In this document: positions 1-9,471 of the stretch, one piece after another
Numbering within the stretch: the first letter of the stretch is position 1
Layout: every line of letters starts with the position of its first letter
Position numbers and translations under genes: made by a program
Assembly (NCBI GenBank): GCA_020636475.1
Contig: JACJXU010000001.1
Span: forward strand, 248,001-312,000
Source of the DNA: Chitinophagales bacterium
Lineage (GTDB): Bacteria > Bacteroidota > Bacteroidia > Chitinophagales > UBA2359
Reading direction: 5' to 3'
DNA: 64,000 nt
Notes under the pieces: model-generated
What the model was told of the DNA's origin: nothing
What the model saw: only the letters and a program-made list of their open reading frames with translations
Database searches by the model: none

Positions 1-1656
1 ATTTATCAAATACTAAAATTAGTTGCCACTGTTTTGTTTTTTCTTGCCAAAGCTACCGTAGGGCTGCTCGGGATTGCGCTTATTGTCACTTTTTTAGTCC
101 TGCTCATCAGTCTTGCCTATAGTTTGTTTACTACCTTCGGCTATATCAACGATTATTTCATCAGTTCGCCCTTCCTTATCTTTTTAGCTTGGCTTTGCGC
201 CTTTGTTTTAGCGGCTATTCCTTTGGCGTTGATAGCTTATTTTTTGGGACGTTTTGTTTTAAATATGCACTACAAACTCAGCTCGCGCGCAGTAGGACTT
301 ATGATTATAGGCTGGTTTGCCGCAGCAGTAATGGCAGGATTTTTAGCTTTCAATTTTGGTAGTGAGTTTAAAAATGAAGCTAATTTTGAAAAATCGCAAA
401 CACTTTACGTTTCTACGGATACGCTGTATATAGAAATGCTGGGCAAACAAGCATTTGAAGACCTTCAGGACAGTATGAATTATGGTGTCAATTTTGGTAA
501 TTTGGCATTGGGAAATGGGCGTATTTTAAGCGATGATATTTCTTTTAATATTGAAAAAAATGAAAATCCGCGCATTGAACTAATACAAACAATACAAGCA
601 CGCGGCAAAACCCGCAAAAGCGCAAAAGAATTGGCAGCAAACGTACAATATACCTTCAGTCAGCAAGATACGGTACTGAATTTAAGTCCGTTTTTTGAAA
701 TAAATGCCGCCGACAAATGGCGCAATCAATCCGTTGACCTTACGCTAAAAATTCCCGTAGGCACTGCTGTGTTTTTATCTGATGCCAGTGCCGATATTTT
801 GTACAACATTGATAATGTAACCAACACATACGACCACGATATGGGAAACAAAATCTGGTTGATGACTCCCAACGGATTAAGTTGTGTTTCCTGCCCGCCT
901 CCGCCGGTACAAGAATCTTCGGAGCGCACCGACAGTTTGCAAATAAAAAACACCCAACAGCAATGGATAAGCCCTCCAACACGCCGATTGCCCAATACTT
1001 CTTTTGTGCAAACGTATCCTTTTACGCAGTTTGATGCCTTAGAAATAGAAGGTCCCTTTAATGTGCAAATAGAACAAAGCGAACAATGGCAAGTACGCGT
1101 AGAAGGCGATAAGCAGGCTGTAGAAAAAATTAGTTTACATCAAAACGGCGACCAACTCGAAATTACATTTGAAGAAGACGATAGTTTTTGGAAAAATTTC
1201 TGGAAAAATGCCAACAGCAGCGATAAAGTGTGGATTTTTATTCAAACACCGAAATTAAAAAAAGTAACCGCCTCAATGGCAGGCAAACTCTACTTTTATA
1301 ATCTTCAGCAAGAAGAGCTTAGCGTAGATTTGAGCGGCGCGACAAAGAGCAATTTCGAAAATATACAAATAGAACAACTGAACTTAGACCTCAGCGGAGC
1401 TTCTGACATAACACTCAAAGGCAATGTTCACCAATGCGACATAGCATCTTCAGGCGCATCGTCTATCAATGCCTTAAATATGTACACACACAACATGAAC
1501 TTAGACCTCAGCGGCGCGAGTAGTGCCGATGTGAACGTAAGCAAACAACTATCGCTAAGTCTTAGCGGAGCGAGTAAAGTAACTTACAAAGGCTCGCCTA
1601 AAATCGAAAAAAGTAACATCAGCGGAATGTCAAAAGTTAGTCCTATTATGCCATAA
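1..1656 (+). CDS. PspC / DUF2807-type envelope protein, 5' end cut by the window
   Basis: The frame is open to the left edge, so the true start lies outside; the first in-window start-like codon is a TTG at 34. The visible N-terminal part has about three hydrophobic segments (roughly residues 1-110 counted from the TTG), as in the membrane region that follows a PspC domain in Bacteroidota. The last 215 or so residues form a beta-helix-like DUF2807 (GIN) domain with recurring LSGAS motifs. Known family members sit in the envelope and are often next to PadR-type regulators, but the upstream neighbour is not visible. The PspC part is inferred from architecture. The function is not defined beyond a probable envelope-stress or adhesin-like role. 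Confidence 0.75.
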   Translation: MYQILKLVATVLFFLAKATVGLLGIALIVTFLVLLISLAYSLFTTFGYINDYFISSPFLIFLAWLCAFVLAAIPLALIAYFLGRFVLNMHYKLSSRAVGLMIIGWFAAAVMAGFLAFNFGSEFKNEANFEKSQTLYVSTDTLYIEMLGKQAFEDLQDSMNYGVNFGNLALGNGRILSDDISFNIEKNENPRIELIQTIQARGKTRKSAKELAANVQYTFSQQDTVLNLSPFFEINAADKWRNQSVDLTLKIPVGTAVFLSDASADILYNIDNVTNTYDHDMGNKIWLMTPNGLSCVSCPPPPVQESSERTDSLQIKNTQQQWISPPTRRLPNTSFVQTYPFTQFDALEIEGPFNVQIEQSEQWQVRVEGDKQAVEKISLHQNGDQLEITFEEDDSFWKNFWKNANSSDKVWIFIQTPKLKKVTASMAGKLYFYNLQQEELSVDLSGATKSNFENIQIEQLNLDLSGASDITLKGNVHQCDIASSGASSINALNMYTHNMNLDLSGASSADVNVSKQLSLSLSGASKVTYKGSPKIEKSNISGMSKVSPIMP

Positions 1657-1896
1657 TCCTTTATATCTTGACTTGTAGTGACTTATTTTTCCCAAAAAAC
1701 TACCAAAATTTTCGCATATAACGTATCTTTATTCGCCCTATGTGTTTTTGAAAACTAATTTTTGTTTTACTTTGTACTTATTTTTGGAACCTAATTTAGC
1801 CTGACTATTTTTTGTTATTTACATTTTACTTAAACATTTATCAATCATTTACGATGGTTTCACCGCCATTATTATCGTACTAAAAGAAATTTTTAC

Positions 1897-3522
1897 ATGA
1901 AAGACATTATCGTATTTTGGGGAACCAATGAAAAAGACGAACGCATTTTAGTAATTGTTCGCCTTCGTCCTGATGATAGAAAAATTGACATTTGGACTTA
2001 CTTGCAAGAAATTTTAGACCAAGAATTTGTAGAAAAAATGTTTCAAGATTGGGAAAATATTGCCCCTGAAACATTTCCGCCGGGCTACACACACATCGAA
2101 CGCGAAATTACGGCTACCGAACTTCTGCCCGAAAATATAAAAGCAGAAAAAACCGACCTTATTATACGCGCCGAAAAAGAATGGTACTTCAAGGTACTTT
2201 CGCAGCAGTTGTACACCAATCTCAAAAGCGAAATCGATGCCCTGCATACACAAGTAAATCAACTCCAAAGCTACGACAAAGGTATCTGGGATACTGCCAA
2301 AAGTTATTGGGATAAAATTTTGGGACATATCCAAGAACAAAATATATCGCGCCCACAAGCCAGCGACCTGCGCAGCACTATCAACAATATTTTCGACTCA
2401 ATGAAAAAACTTATCGGCAGCGAATCCGAACAGTTTGAAGCCGAAGCCAAAGAAAATTACGAAAAAGCCGCCGCCACCATTCAGGCGTATTTCAACCGAC
2501 TAAGCGAGAACAAAAATGTGCAAAAACTTTTCAATGAATTAAAATCATTCCAAAGTGATATTAAGTCCTTGAAACTTACCCAAAGTAATCGCCGCGATTT
2601 GTGGAAAAACATTGACCAACTGTTCAAAGAGCTAAAACTAAAACAAAAATCATCTTACGAGTCGCGTTTGGACAATCGTATGGAAGGTTTGCAAAAAGCT
2701 ATTGAGCGCATGCAGTTTTCATTGAACAAAGACATAGAGGAGCTAAATTTTCAGAAAAAACGCATGGACAGCCCTGCCGCAGGACAGTTGGAAATGCAAC
2801 TGCGCGAAGCTAAAATGCAAATGATTGAAATGCGCCTGAAATCGAAACAACAAAAGTTGGACGATATGCAAAAAACCATGGAAAACCTTGAAAAAGAAAT
2901 GGGAAAAGTGCAGACTGAGCGCAATAAAGCAGAAAAACAATTAGAAAAAATTGCCCAAGATACAGAGGAAACTTCCACTAATTTAACAGATAAAACCGCC
3001 GAAATGAAAGAAAATATTAGCAACAAAGCAGAAGACTTAGCCGAAGCAGGTAAAGAAAAAGTAGAAGACCTCAAAAACGCTGCCGCCGAAATGAAAGAAA
3101 ATATTAGCGACAAAGCAGAAGACTTAGCCGAAGCAGGTAAAGAAAAAGTAGAAGACCTCAAAGACGCTGCCGCCGAAATGAAAGAAAATATTAGCAACAA
3201 AGCAGAAGACTTAGCCGAAGCAGGTAAGGAAAAAGTAGAAGACCTCAAAGACGCTGCCGCCGAAATGAAAGAAAATATTAGCAACAAAGCAGAAGATGTA
3301 GCGGACGCGGCGGAAGAAACAAGCAAAAACTTACAAGAAAAAGGAAAAAAAATAGTGGACAATCTTATGGACGAAGCGGAAGACTTAATGGAAAAAGCCA
3401 GTGGGTTTTTCGGAAATATTGCCAAAAAAGTAGCCGATACCGTAGAAGATATTAAAGATGGCATTGAAGATACGATTGACGACTTGACCGACGACGACAA
3501 ATCGACAAAGGACAAAGCCTAA
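1897..3522 (+). CDS. Coiled-coil protein with 29-residue tandem repeats, function unknown
   Basis: A 541-residue protein I do not recognise. Residues 1-80 look globular (starting MKDIIVFWGT). Residues 90-350 are strongly helical and rich in Lys, Glu and Gln, with long coiled-coil stretches. Residues 368-466 contain a 29-residue amphipathic repeat (core KAEDLAEAGKEKVEDL) that resembles LEA or YtxH-like helices. The C-terminus is acidic (DDLTDDDKS). There is no signal peptide, so it is probably cytoplasmic. It is a single gene with 240 bp upstream; a weak -7-like TATTTTTG lies at 1779-1786 without a well-spaced partner. The LEA resemblance is compositional and does not prove a desiccation role. 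Confidence 0.7.
   Translation: MKDIIVFWGTNEKDERILVIVRLRPDDRKIDIWTYLQEILDQEFVEKMFQDWENIAPETFPPGYTHIEREITATELLPENIKAEKTDLIIRAEKEWYFKVLSQQLYTNLKSEIDALHTQVNQLQSYDKGIWDTAKSYWDKILGHIQEQNISRPQASDLRSTINNIFDSMKKLIGSESEQFEAEAKENYEKAAATIQAYFNRLSENKNVQKLFNELKSFQSDIKSLKLTQSNRRDLWKNIDQLFKELKLKQKSSYESRLDNRMEGLQKAIERMQFSLNKDIEELNFQKKRMDSPAAGQLEMQLREAKMQMIEMRLKSKQQKLDDMQKTMENLEKEMGKVQTERNKAEKQLEKIAQDTEETSTNLTDKTAEMKENISNKAEDLAEAGKEKVEDLKNAAAEMKENISDKAEDLAEAGKEKVEDLKDAAAEMKENISNKAEDLAEAGKEKVEDLKDAAAEMKENISNKAEDVADAAEETSKNLQEKGKKIVDNLMDEAEDLMEKASGFFGNIAKKVADTVEDIKDGIEDTIDDLTDDDKSTKDKA
2998..3296 (+). repeat. 87-bp coding tandem repeat, 3.4 copies
   Basis: Copies start at 2998, 3085 and 3172, and a partial fourth runs from 3259 to about 3296. 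The period is exactly 87 bp (29 codons), so gain or loss of a copy keeps the frame. Copies differ at only a few bases, such as AAC against GAC in the ENIS(N/D)K segment, which points to recent expansion or homogenisation. Confidence 0.9.
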
Positions 3523-3646
3523 ACGTTTTTCGACATACATTTTCAGAAAGTAAAGTTTTTAGTACATCATTTACACCAAAAATTAATCGTTTTTTGAAAA
3601 AATATATCTCATCTAAAAAAGAACGTAAAACGCAATATTTTTTATG

Positions 3647-3654
3647 TATCTTTG
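3647..3654 (+). promoter_or_regulatory. -7 box TATCTTTG ahead of acpP
   Basis: Exact match to the Bacteroidota primary-sigma -7 consensus TAnnTTTG. It would place the transcript start near 3660, about 36 nt ahead of the acpP ATG. No clear TTTG -33 element is visible at 19-21 bp. Confidence 0.6.
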
Positions 3655-3696
3655 TGCGCTAAAAAAACCTTTTATTATTATAAAAATTTAAAAAAA

Positions 3697-3933
3697 ATGT
3701 CTGATATCACTTCAAAAGTAAAAAAAATTATTGTTGACAAATTGGGCGTTGATGAAAGCGAACTTACTGACAATGCCAGCTTTACCAATGACTTAGGTGC
3801 CGATTCTTTAGACACCGTTGAACTTATTATGGAATTTGAAAAAGAATTTAACATCTCTATTCCAGACGAAGATGCCGAAAAAATTCAAACCGTAGGACAA
3901 GTAGTTCAATACGTTGAAGAACATATAAAATAA
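3697..3933 (+). CDS. acpP: Acyl carrier protein
   Basis: A 78-residue acidic protein that carries growing acyl chains in type II fatty acid synthesis. The phosphopantetheine attachment serine is S37 in the DSL motif ([11 protein letters not shown]). The ATG at 3697 gives the normal family length. An upstream in-frame extension starting at 3652 would add 15 residues unlike any ACP and would begin inside the -7 box. A strong terminator separates it from fabF, so acpP is probably transcribed in excess of its partner, as fits its role as an abundant carrier. Confidence 0.97.
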   Translation: MSDITSKVKKIIVDKLGVDESELTDNASFTNDLGADSLDTVELIMEFEKEFNISIPDEDAEKIQTVGQVVQYVEEHIK

Positions 3934-3960
3934 TCTCTAATTTTTATTTAGCGAACAACA

Positions 3961-3999
3961 CAGCTTATTTCTTTCATATGTGGGAAATAAGCTGTTTTG
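3961..3999 (+). terminator. Intrinsic terminator after acpP
   Basis: Perfect 11-bp stem CAGCTTATTTC (3961-3971) with GAAATAAGCTG (3984-3994), a 12-nt loop, and then TTTTGTTTATTT. It lies in the 87-bp acpP-fabF gap and may work as a partial terminator or attenuator. Confidence 0.8.
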
Positions 4000-4020
4000 T
4001 TTATTTATTTTTAATATGAT

Positions 4021-5298
4021 ATGAAATTAAAACGTGTAGTTGTAACCGGCTTAGGAGCATTAACGCCCATTGGAAATAATTTGGTAGATTATTGGAATGC
4101 CTTAGAAAAAGGTGTAAGCGGTGCTGCTATAATTACACGTTTTGACCCAAGCTACTGCAAAACCCAGTTTGCCTGCGAACTCAAAAATTTCAATGCCGGC
4201 GATTATATCGACCGCCGCGAGCTTCGCCGTCTCGACCCTTTTGCCCAATATGCCCTTATTGCCAGCGATGAAGCAATTAATGACGCAGGGCTTTTGGATA
4301 ATCCTTCGGTAAACAGGGAGCGCGTAGGTGTAATTTGGTCGTCCGGTATTGGCGGCTTGCTTACTTTTCAGGAGCAAATACGCGAGCATACTTTGGCGGG
4401 TTTCGACCAACCGTTTAAGTACAATCCTTTTTTTATTCCCAAAATGATTTCGGATATTGCCGCCGGGCATATTTCTATCAAAAACGGATTTAAAGGACCC
4501 AATTTTTCGGTAGTTGCCGCTTGTGCTTCTTCTACCAATGCTTGTATTGATGCCTTCAACTACATTCGCTTAGGCATGGCAGATGTGGTAGTTACAGGAG
4601 GCTCCGAAGCCGCCATTACCGAAGCAGGAATTGGCGGTTTTAATGCGCTTAAAGCACTTTCCGAGCGCAACGAAAGTCCTGAAACCGCTTCCCGCCCTTT
4701 CGATTTAGACCGCGATGGTTTTGTATTGGGCGAAGGTGCTGCCTCTTTGGTACTCGAAGAACTTGAGCACGCCCTCAATCGCGGCGCACGCATTTATGCC
4801 GAAGTATTGGGCGGCGGCATGTCGGCTGATGCACACCATATTACGGCACCACATCCCGAAGGCGAAGGTGCACGCTTAGTAATGTACGCTGTTTTAAAAG
4901 ATGCAAAACTTTCTCCTACCGACATTGATTACATCAATGTACACGGCACTTCTACGCCTTTGGGCGATATTGCCGAAATAAAAGCTATTCAAGAATTATT
5001 CGGCGAAAATACCTTTAATCTTAATATTAGCTCCACCAAATCTATGACCGGACACTTGCTTGGTGCTGCCGGAGCAGTAGAAGCATTAGCCTGTATTATG
5101 GCAATAAACAAAGATATTATTCCGCCTACAATTAACCATTTTACAGACGACCCGGCTTTTGATAGTCGCCTCAACTTAACTTTTAACAAGGCACAAAAAC
5201 GAGAAGTACGCAACGCACTAAGCAATACATTTGGCTTTGGCGGACACAATGCTTCTCTCATTTTTTCAAAATACGAAGAAGACGATAGCAACGATTGA
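4021..5298 (+). CDS. fabF: Beta-ketoacyl-ACP synthase II
   Basis: A 425-residue KAS II that condenses malonyl-ACP with acyl-ACP. The nucleophile is C168 in AACASSTNAC, and the two catalytic histidines are in NVHGTSTPLGD (about 310) and SMTGHLLGAAG (about 346). It is full length with an ATG start. It lies downstream of acpP and overlaps rnc by 4 bp, the conserved acpP-fabF-rnc order of Bacteroidota. Confidence 0.97.
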   Translation: MKLKRVVVTGLGALTPIGNNLVDYWNALEKGVSGAAIITRFDPSYCKTQFACELKNFNAGDYIDRRELRRLDPFAQYALIASDEAINDAGLLDNPSVNRERVGVIWSSGIGGLLTFQEQIREHTLAGFDQPFKYNPFFIPKMISDIAAGHISIKNGFKGPNFSVVAACASSTNACIDAFNYIRLGMADVVVTGGSEAAITEAGIGGFNALKALSERNESPETASRPFDLDRDGFVLGEGAASLVLEELEHALNRGARIYAEVLGGGMSADAHHITAPHPEGEGARLVMYAVLKDAKLSPTDIDYINVHGTSTPLGDIAEIKAIQELFGENTFNLNISSTKSMTGHLLGAAGAVEALACIMAINKDIIPPTINHFTDDPAFDSRLNLTFNKAQKREVRNALSNTFGFGGHNASLIFSKYEEDDSND

Positions 5299-6023
5299 TT
5301 TTTACAAAACCTACATTAATTTATAAGCGTTTTTTTTCCCCACAACGCCAACTTTACCGACAATTCAAACAACTTTTAGGATTTACACCCTACAATATTA
5401 CGGTGTACCAGCAAGCATTGCGCCACAGTTCGGTAGCCGAAACTTCCCTGCAAAACAATGAGCGTTTGGAGTATTTGGGCGATGCTATTTTAGATGCTAT
5501 TATTGGCGCGTATTTATTTAAAAAATTTCCTAAACAAGGAGAAGGTTTTCTCACCGAAATGCGAGCTAAAATAGTAAATCGCCATCGCTTGGGTAGTATT
5601 GCACAAAGTTTAGAATTAAAAAAATACCTCCAATACAACAAAGACAGTATGCACGCCAATCGCAATGTTTTGGGAAATACGCTCGAAGCACTTATTGGGG
5701 CTATTTATTTAGATAAAGGTTATCATGTTACCTATCATTTTGTAATTAACAAAATTGTAAGCGCGCATATTGATGTGAACAAACTCCCTTACGAAGACAT
5801 TAATTACAAAAGTAAATTGCTGGAGTGGGGACAGAAATACAACTATAACATCAGTTTTTCCGTAAAAGAAATGGAGCTAAGCGACAATGAAAAATCCTTC
5901 ATTGCTACGGTGCTACTCAACGAAAAAGTAGTAGCCTCTGGACAAGGAATGACCAAAAAAAGTGCCCAAAAAAACGCCGCCCAAAAAGTGTATGAACAAT
6001 ACAACATTGGTGAGGAACGCTAA
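5295..6023 (+). CDS. rnc: Ribonuclease III
   Basis: A 242-residue double-strand-specific endoribonuclease for rRNA and mRNA processing. The signature NNERLEYLGD spans residues 54-63, a second acidic cluster includes E131 in GNTLEALIGA, and a dsRNA-binding domain fills about residues 170-240. The start is a TTG that overlaps the fabF stop (TTGA), which suggests translational coupling. No ATG gives a complete catalytic domain, so TTG is preferred. Confidence 0.95.
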   Translation: MIFTKPTLIYKRFFSPQRQLYRQFKQLLGFTPYNITVYQQALRHSSVAETSLQNNERLEYLGDAILDAIIGAYLFKKFPKQGEGFLTEMRAKIVNRHRLGSIAQSLELKKYLQYNKDSMHANRNVLGNTLEALIGAIYLDKGYHVTYHFVINKIVSAHIDVNKLPYEDINYKSKLLEWGQKYNYNISFSVKEMELSDNEKSFIATVLLNEKVVASGQGMTKKSAQKNAAQKVYEQYNIGEER

Positions 6024-6092
6024 CATTTAGCTGTGAAATGAGCGAAAAATTATAGACTTAGGTAATAAACGTTCAAGCCAACCCTAACCCCA

Positions 6093-8303
6093 CTAATTCG
6101 CCAATTCCGACATAAACTTTATCCGCAGCAAGCGTATTTCGTCTAAATCATAATCGTCCGGTTCTAATTCTTTTAAGGCAAGTTCGGGATTGTCTGTATC
6201 AGCTTGCATAAAATATTCAAACACCTCGTCTTTTATTTCTTCGTCCAAAAGATCTTCCAACACATAATCAATATTTAGACGCGTTCCCGAAGCAACTATC
6301 GATTCCATTTCTACAATCAGTTCTTCCATACTCATTTGATTGGCGCGGGCTATTTCGTCGAGGCTTATTTTTTTGTCAATATTTTGAATAATAGCTATTT
6401 TTTGCTTCGATTTGTTGGCTACCTGATGGGTTACAAACTCGCTTGGACGGTCTATCTCGTTTTCTTCTACATAAATTTTAATCAATTCCAAAAACTGACT
6501 GCCATATTTTAGTGCCTTGCCCTTGCTAACGCCCACAATATTTGCCATTTCATCTACCGTAATCGGATAATTGGTTGCCATATCATTCAACGAAGCATCT
6601 TGAAACACCACAAAAGGAGGAACATTTTTTTGCTTTGCCACCTTGCGGCGCAAGTCTTTCAGCATATCCAACAAGGTATCATCTAAGGCTACGCCTCTGT
6701 CGGGTCCGCTGTCATCTGCCGCGTTCAGGTCTTCTTCGGTGTAGGAGTGATTTATCGCCATTTTTATAGAATACGGCTTTTCGATATAAGCGGCAGCCGA
6801 TTCGTGAAATTTTATCACGCCATAATCTTCAATGTCTTTGTAGAGCAAATTGAGCAACAAGGCTTGTCGGATTACAGAGTTCCAGTAATGACTGTTGTGT
6901 TCTTTTCCCGCGCCAAAATCTTCTAATTTGTCTTGTTTGGTCGTCACAATTTCTTGGTTCGATACGCCCATCAAATAATCGACAATGTGTCCTATTTGGA
7001 AATTTTCGCCCAAATCTCGCACCGCCCTGAGTACAAGGCGCATACTGTCTTTTACTTCTATTTTTTCCTTTGGATGGGCACAACTGTCGCAGCCTTTGTC
7101 GCATTTTTTATCATCGAAATCTTCGCCAAAATAATGCAGAATAAACTGTCGTTTGCACGAAGCAGCTTCGCTGTAAGCTACCACTTCTTGCAAGTGTTGG
7201 GCACCAATTTCACGCTCTTTTACAGGCTTGTCGCGCAAAAATTTATCCAATTTATTAATGTCTTTGTAGCTAAAATAACCCACGCATTTTCCTTCCAAAC
7301 CATCGCGTCCGGCACGTCCGGTTTCTTGATAATAGTTTTCGAGGCTTTTGGGCATATCAAAATGTATTACAAAACGCACATCGGGTTTGTCAATGCCCAT
7401 TCCAAATGCAATCGTCGCTACAATTACATCAATTTCTTCCATAATAAACTGGTCTTGTACCGTAGAGCGCACATTGGCTTCCAATCCTGCGTGATACGCG
7501 GCGGCATTAATACCATTTACTTGCAGCAATTCGGCAATCTCCTCGGTTGTTTTTCTATTTAAGCAATAAATAATGCCCGACTTGCCTTTATTTTGACTAA
7601 TAAACTGAATGATATTTTTGAGGGTTTCATTCTTTTTTAGTTTTGGGCGTATTTCATAATACAGATTGGGGCGATTGAACGAAGAAATAAATATGTTCGG
7701 TTGCTCTAATTTTAGCGTTTTTATAATGTCGGTACGCACTTTGGGCGTAGCCGTAGCCGTAAGCGCAATAATAGGAATATCGCTGCCCAATTCGTCTATC
7801 ATTTGGCGTATGCGGCGATATTCGGGTCTAAAATCGTGTCCCCACTCCGAAATACAGTGCGCTTCGTCCACTGCTACAAACGAAATATTTAGCTCCCCCA
7901 AAAAGTCCAAAGTAGTGTCTTTGGTAAGGGTTTCAGGCGCAATGTACAACATTTTGGTATTGCCATCTACCAAATCCTGCTTCACTTTTTTTATCTGTGT
8001 TTTGCTCAAGGAAGAGTTCAAAAAATGCGCTACGGTGTCGTCGCTGGAATAGCCGCGCACCATATCTACTTGGTTTTTCATCAGGGCAATAAGCGGCGAA
8101 ATAACAATAGCCGTACCTTCGCTTACCAATGCCGGCAGTTGATAACAAAGCGACTTGCCGCCGCCCGTAGGCATTATTACAAAAGTATCCCTGCCGCACA
8201 ATATACTTTCAATAATTTCTTTTTGTTCTCCTTTAAATACATTAAAGCCAAAATATTGCTGTAAGGCTTCTGTAAGGTTTATATTTTTGTTTTCTATTTC
8301 CAT
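6093..8303 (-). CDS. recQ: ATP-dependent DNA helicase RecQ
   Basis: A 736-residue 3'-5' helicase for recombination and fork repair. Visible parts: Walker A TGGGKS, DEAH box in AVDEAHCISEWGHDFRPEYR, helicase C-terminal motif QETGRAGRDG, a zinc-binding cysteine set (CKRQF...CDKGCDSC), a winged-helix region and an HRDC domain around residues 540-620. About 100 further acidic residues follow, HTH_40-like at first. That is longer than E. coli RecQ but usual for Bacteroidota. It converges with rnc across a 69-bp gap and diverges from the isomerase gene. Confidence 0.96.
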   Translation of the reverse strand: MEIENKNINLTEALQQYFGFNVFKGEQKEIIESILCGRDTFVIMPTGGGKSLCYQLPALVSEGTAIVISPLIALMKNQVDMVRGYSSDDTVAHFLNSSLSKTQIKKVKQDLVDGNTKMLYIAPETLTKDTTLDFLGELNISFVAVDEAHCISEWGHDFRPEYRRIRQMIDELGSDIPIIALTATATPKVRTDIIKTLKLEQPNIFISSFNRPNLYYEIRPKLKKNETLKNIIQFISQNKGKSGIIYCLNRKTTEEIAELLQVNGINAAAYHAGLEANVRSTVQDQFIMEEIDVIVATIAFGMGIDKPDVRFVIHFDMPKSLENYYQETGRAGRDGLEGKCVGYFSYKDINKLDKFLRDKPVKEREIGAQHLQEVVAYSEAASCKRQFILHYFGEDFDDKKCDKGCDSCAHPKEKIEVKDSMRLVLRAVRDLGENFQIGHIVDYLMGVSNQEIVTTKQDKLEDFGAGKEHNSHYWNSVIRQALLLNLLYKDIEDYGVIKFHESAAAYIEKPYSIKMAINHSYTEEDLNAADDSGPDRGVALDDTLLDMLKDLRRKVAKQKNVPPFVVFQDASLNDMATNYPITVDEMANIVGVSKGKALKYGSQFLELIKIYVEENEIDRPSEFVTHQVANKSKQKIAIIQNIDKKISLDEIARANQMSMEELIVEMESIVASGTRLNIDYVLEDLLDEEIKDEVFEYFMQADTDNPELALKELEPDDYDLDEIRLLRIKFMSELAN

Positions 8304-8451
8304 AGAATAATAAATAATTAAAATTTAGGGTATGATAGACTTCAAAGGCTCTTTTTAAAAAGCTATTAAAGATACACTTTTTATTTATAAATTTTAAATC
8401 GTTTTTTACAAAACAAAGATTTCTTTTCTTTGTAATAGTATTAGTTTTTCA

Positions 8452-9456
8452 ATGATATTTTTATTTCTAAAATATATTTTTTTGGCAAAAGACAATCAAA
8501 ACATCATAAAGCTCGCAAAAGAAGTAATCCAAACCGAACTAAATGCCATTGCGAACTTACCAAAACATCTAAACGATAATTTTGTTTTGGCGGTAAAAGC
8601 TATTTTAACCTGCAAAAGTAGGGTTGTAGTAACAGGAATAGGAAAAAGTGCCATAATTGGTCAAAAAATTACTGCAACATTTAATTCTACCGGTACGCCT
8701 TCACTTTTTATGCACGCCGCCGATGCCATTCACGGCGATTTGGGTATGATACAGTCGGGCGATGTAATTTTGGCATTATCCAAAAGTGGCAATACACCCG
8801 AAATAAAAGAACTTGCGCCTTTGCTCAAACGCAACGACAATATTTTAATTGTTATTACGGCGCAAGAACAATCCAGTTTGGCACAATTTGCCGACTTTGT
8901 TTTGCTGAGTCCTATTGAACAAGAAGCCGACCCCAACAAACTCGCACCTACTGCCAGCACTACTTGCCAATTGGTTTTGGGCGATGCCTTAGCTATGTGT
9001 GTACAAAGTTTGCGCGGATTTACTGCCAACGATTTTGCATTGCTGCATCCGGGCGGTAGTTTGGGCAAGCAGCTTTACTTAAAAGTGACCGATTTGCTGA
9101 AACAACATACCGGAATGCCGCAAGTACTGCCTTCGGCTTCGCTGAGTGAACTTATTGTAGAAATAAGCAGCAAACGCTTGGGGGCAACGGCGGTAGTAGA
9201 TGCGCAAATGCGCGTTTGCGGTATTATTACCGATGGCGATTTGCGGCGTATGTTGCAAAAAAACGACCTTGCACAACCCAAAACTGCCGCAGAAATAATG
9301 AGCCATTCGCCCAAATATATTTCCAGCGATGCGTTGGCGGTTGATGCTTTGCAGTTATTAAAAAAATACAACATCAATCAACTTTTGGTAGCAGACGAGG
9401 GCATTTACAAAGGCATGTTGCATTTGCACGATTTGCTGCGCGAAGGTTTGTTATAA
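8452..9456 (+). CDS. kdsD: Arabinose-5-phosphate isomerase (KpsF/GutQ family)
   Basis: A 334-residue enzyme that converts ribulose-5-phosphate to arabinose-5-phosphate, the first step to Kdo of lipopolysaccharide. A SIS domain (about residues 40-180, GIGKSAIIGQK and LSKSGNTPEI) is followed by two CBS domains (about 210-334). The annotated ATG gives a hydrophobic lead (MIFLFLKYIF) unusual for the family; a TTG at 8482 (LAKDNQN) is a plausible true start. The next gene begins 15 bp downstream, so they probably form an operon. Confidence 0.92.
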   Translation: MIFLFLKYIFLAKDNQNIIKLAKEVIQTELNAIANLPKHLNDNFVLAVKAILTCKSRVVVTGIGKSAIIGQKITATFNSTGTPSLFMHAADAIHGDLGMIQSGDVILALSKSGNTPEIKELAPLLKRNDNILIVITAQEQSSLAQFADFVLLSPIEQEADPNKLAPTASTTCQLVLGDALAMCVQSLRGFTANDFALLHPGGSLGKQLYLKVTDLLKQHTGMPQVLPSASLSELIVEISSKRLGATAVVDAQMRVCGIITDGDLRRMLQKNDLAQPKTAAEIMSHSPKYISSDALAVDALQLLKKYNINQLLVADEGIYKGMLHLHDLLREGLL

Positions 9457-9471
9457 AAAAAATTCAGACAG

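Noticed and set aside
1779-1786. TATTTTTG as the promoter of the coiled-coil gene
   Set aside because: Spacing to any TTTG is wrong (14 or 28 bp) and the region is so A+T-rich that matches are expected by chance.
2998-3345. Tandem repeat as a possible CRISPR array
   Set aside because: The repeats are contiguous without spacers and keep one coding frame.
2751-3515. 254-codon ORF antisense to the coiled-coil gene
   Set aside because: It is open only because the sense strand repeats Glu/Lys/Ala codons; the product is a Ser/Ala/Phe repeat with no family features.
6933-7562. 209-codon ORF antisense to recQ
   Set aside because: Lies fully within recQ and shows no signal, domain or promoter.
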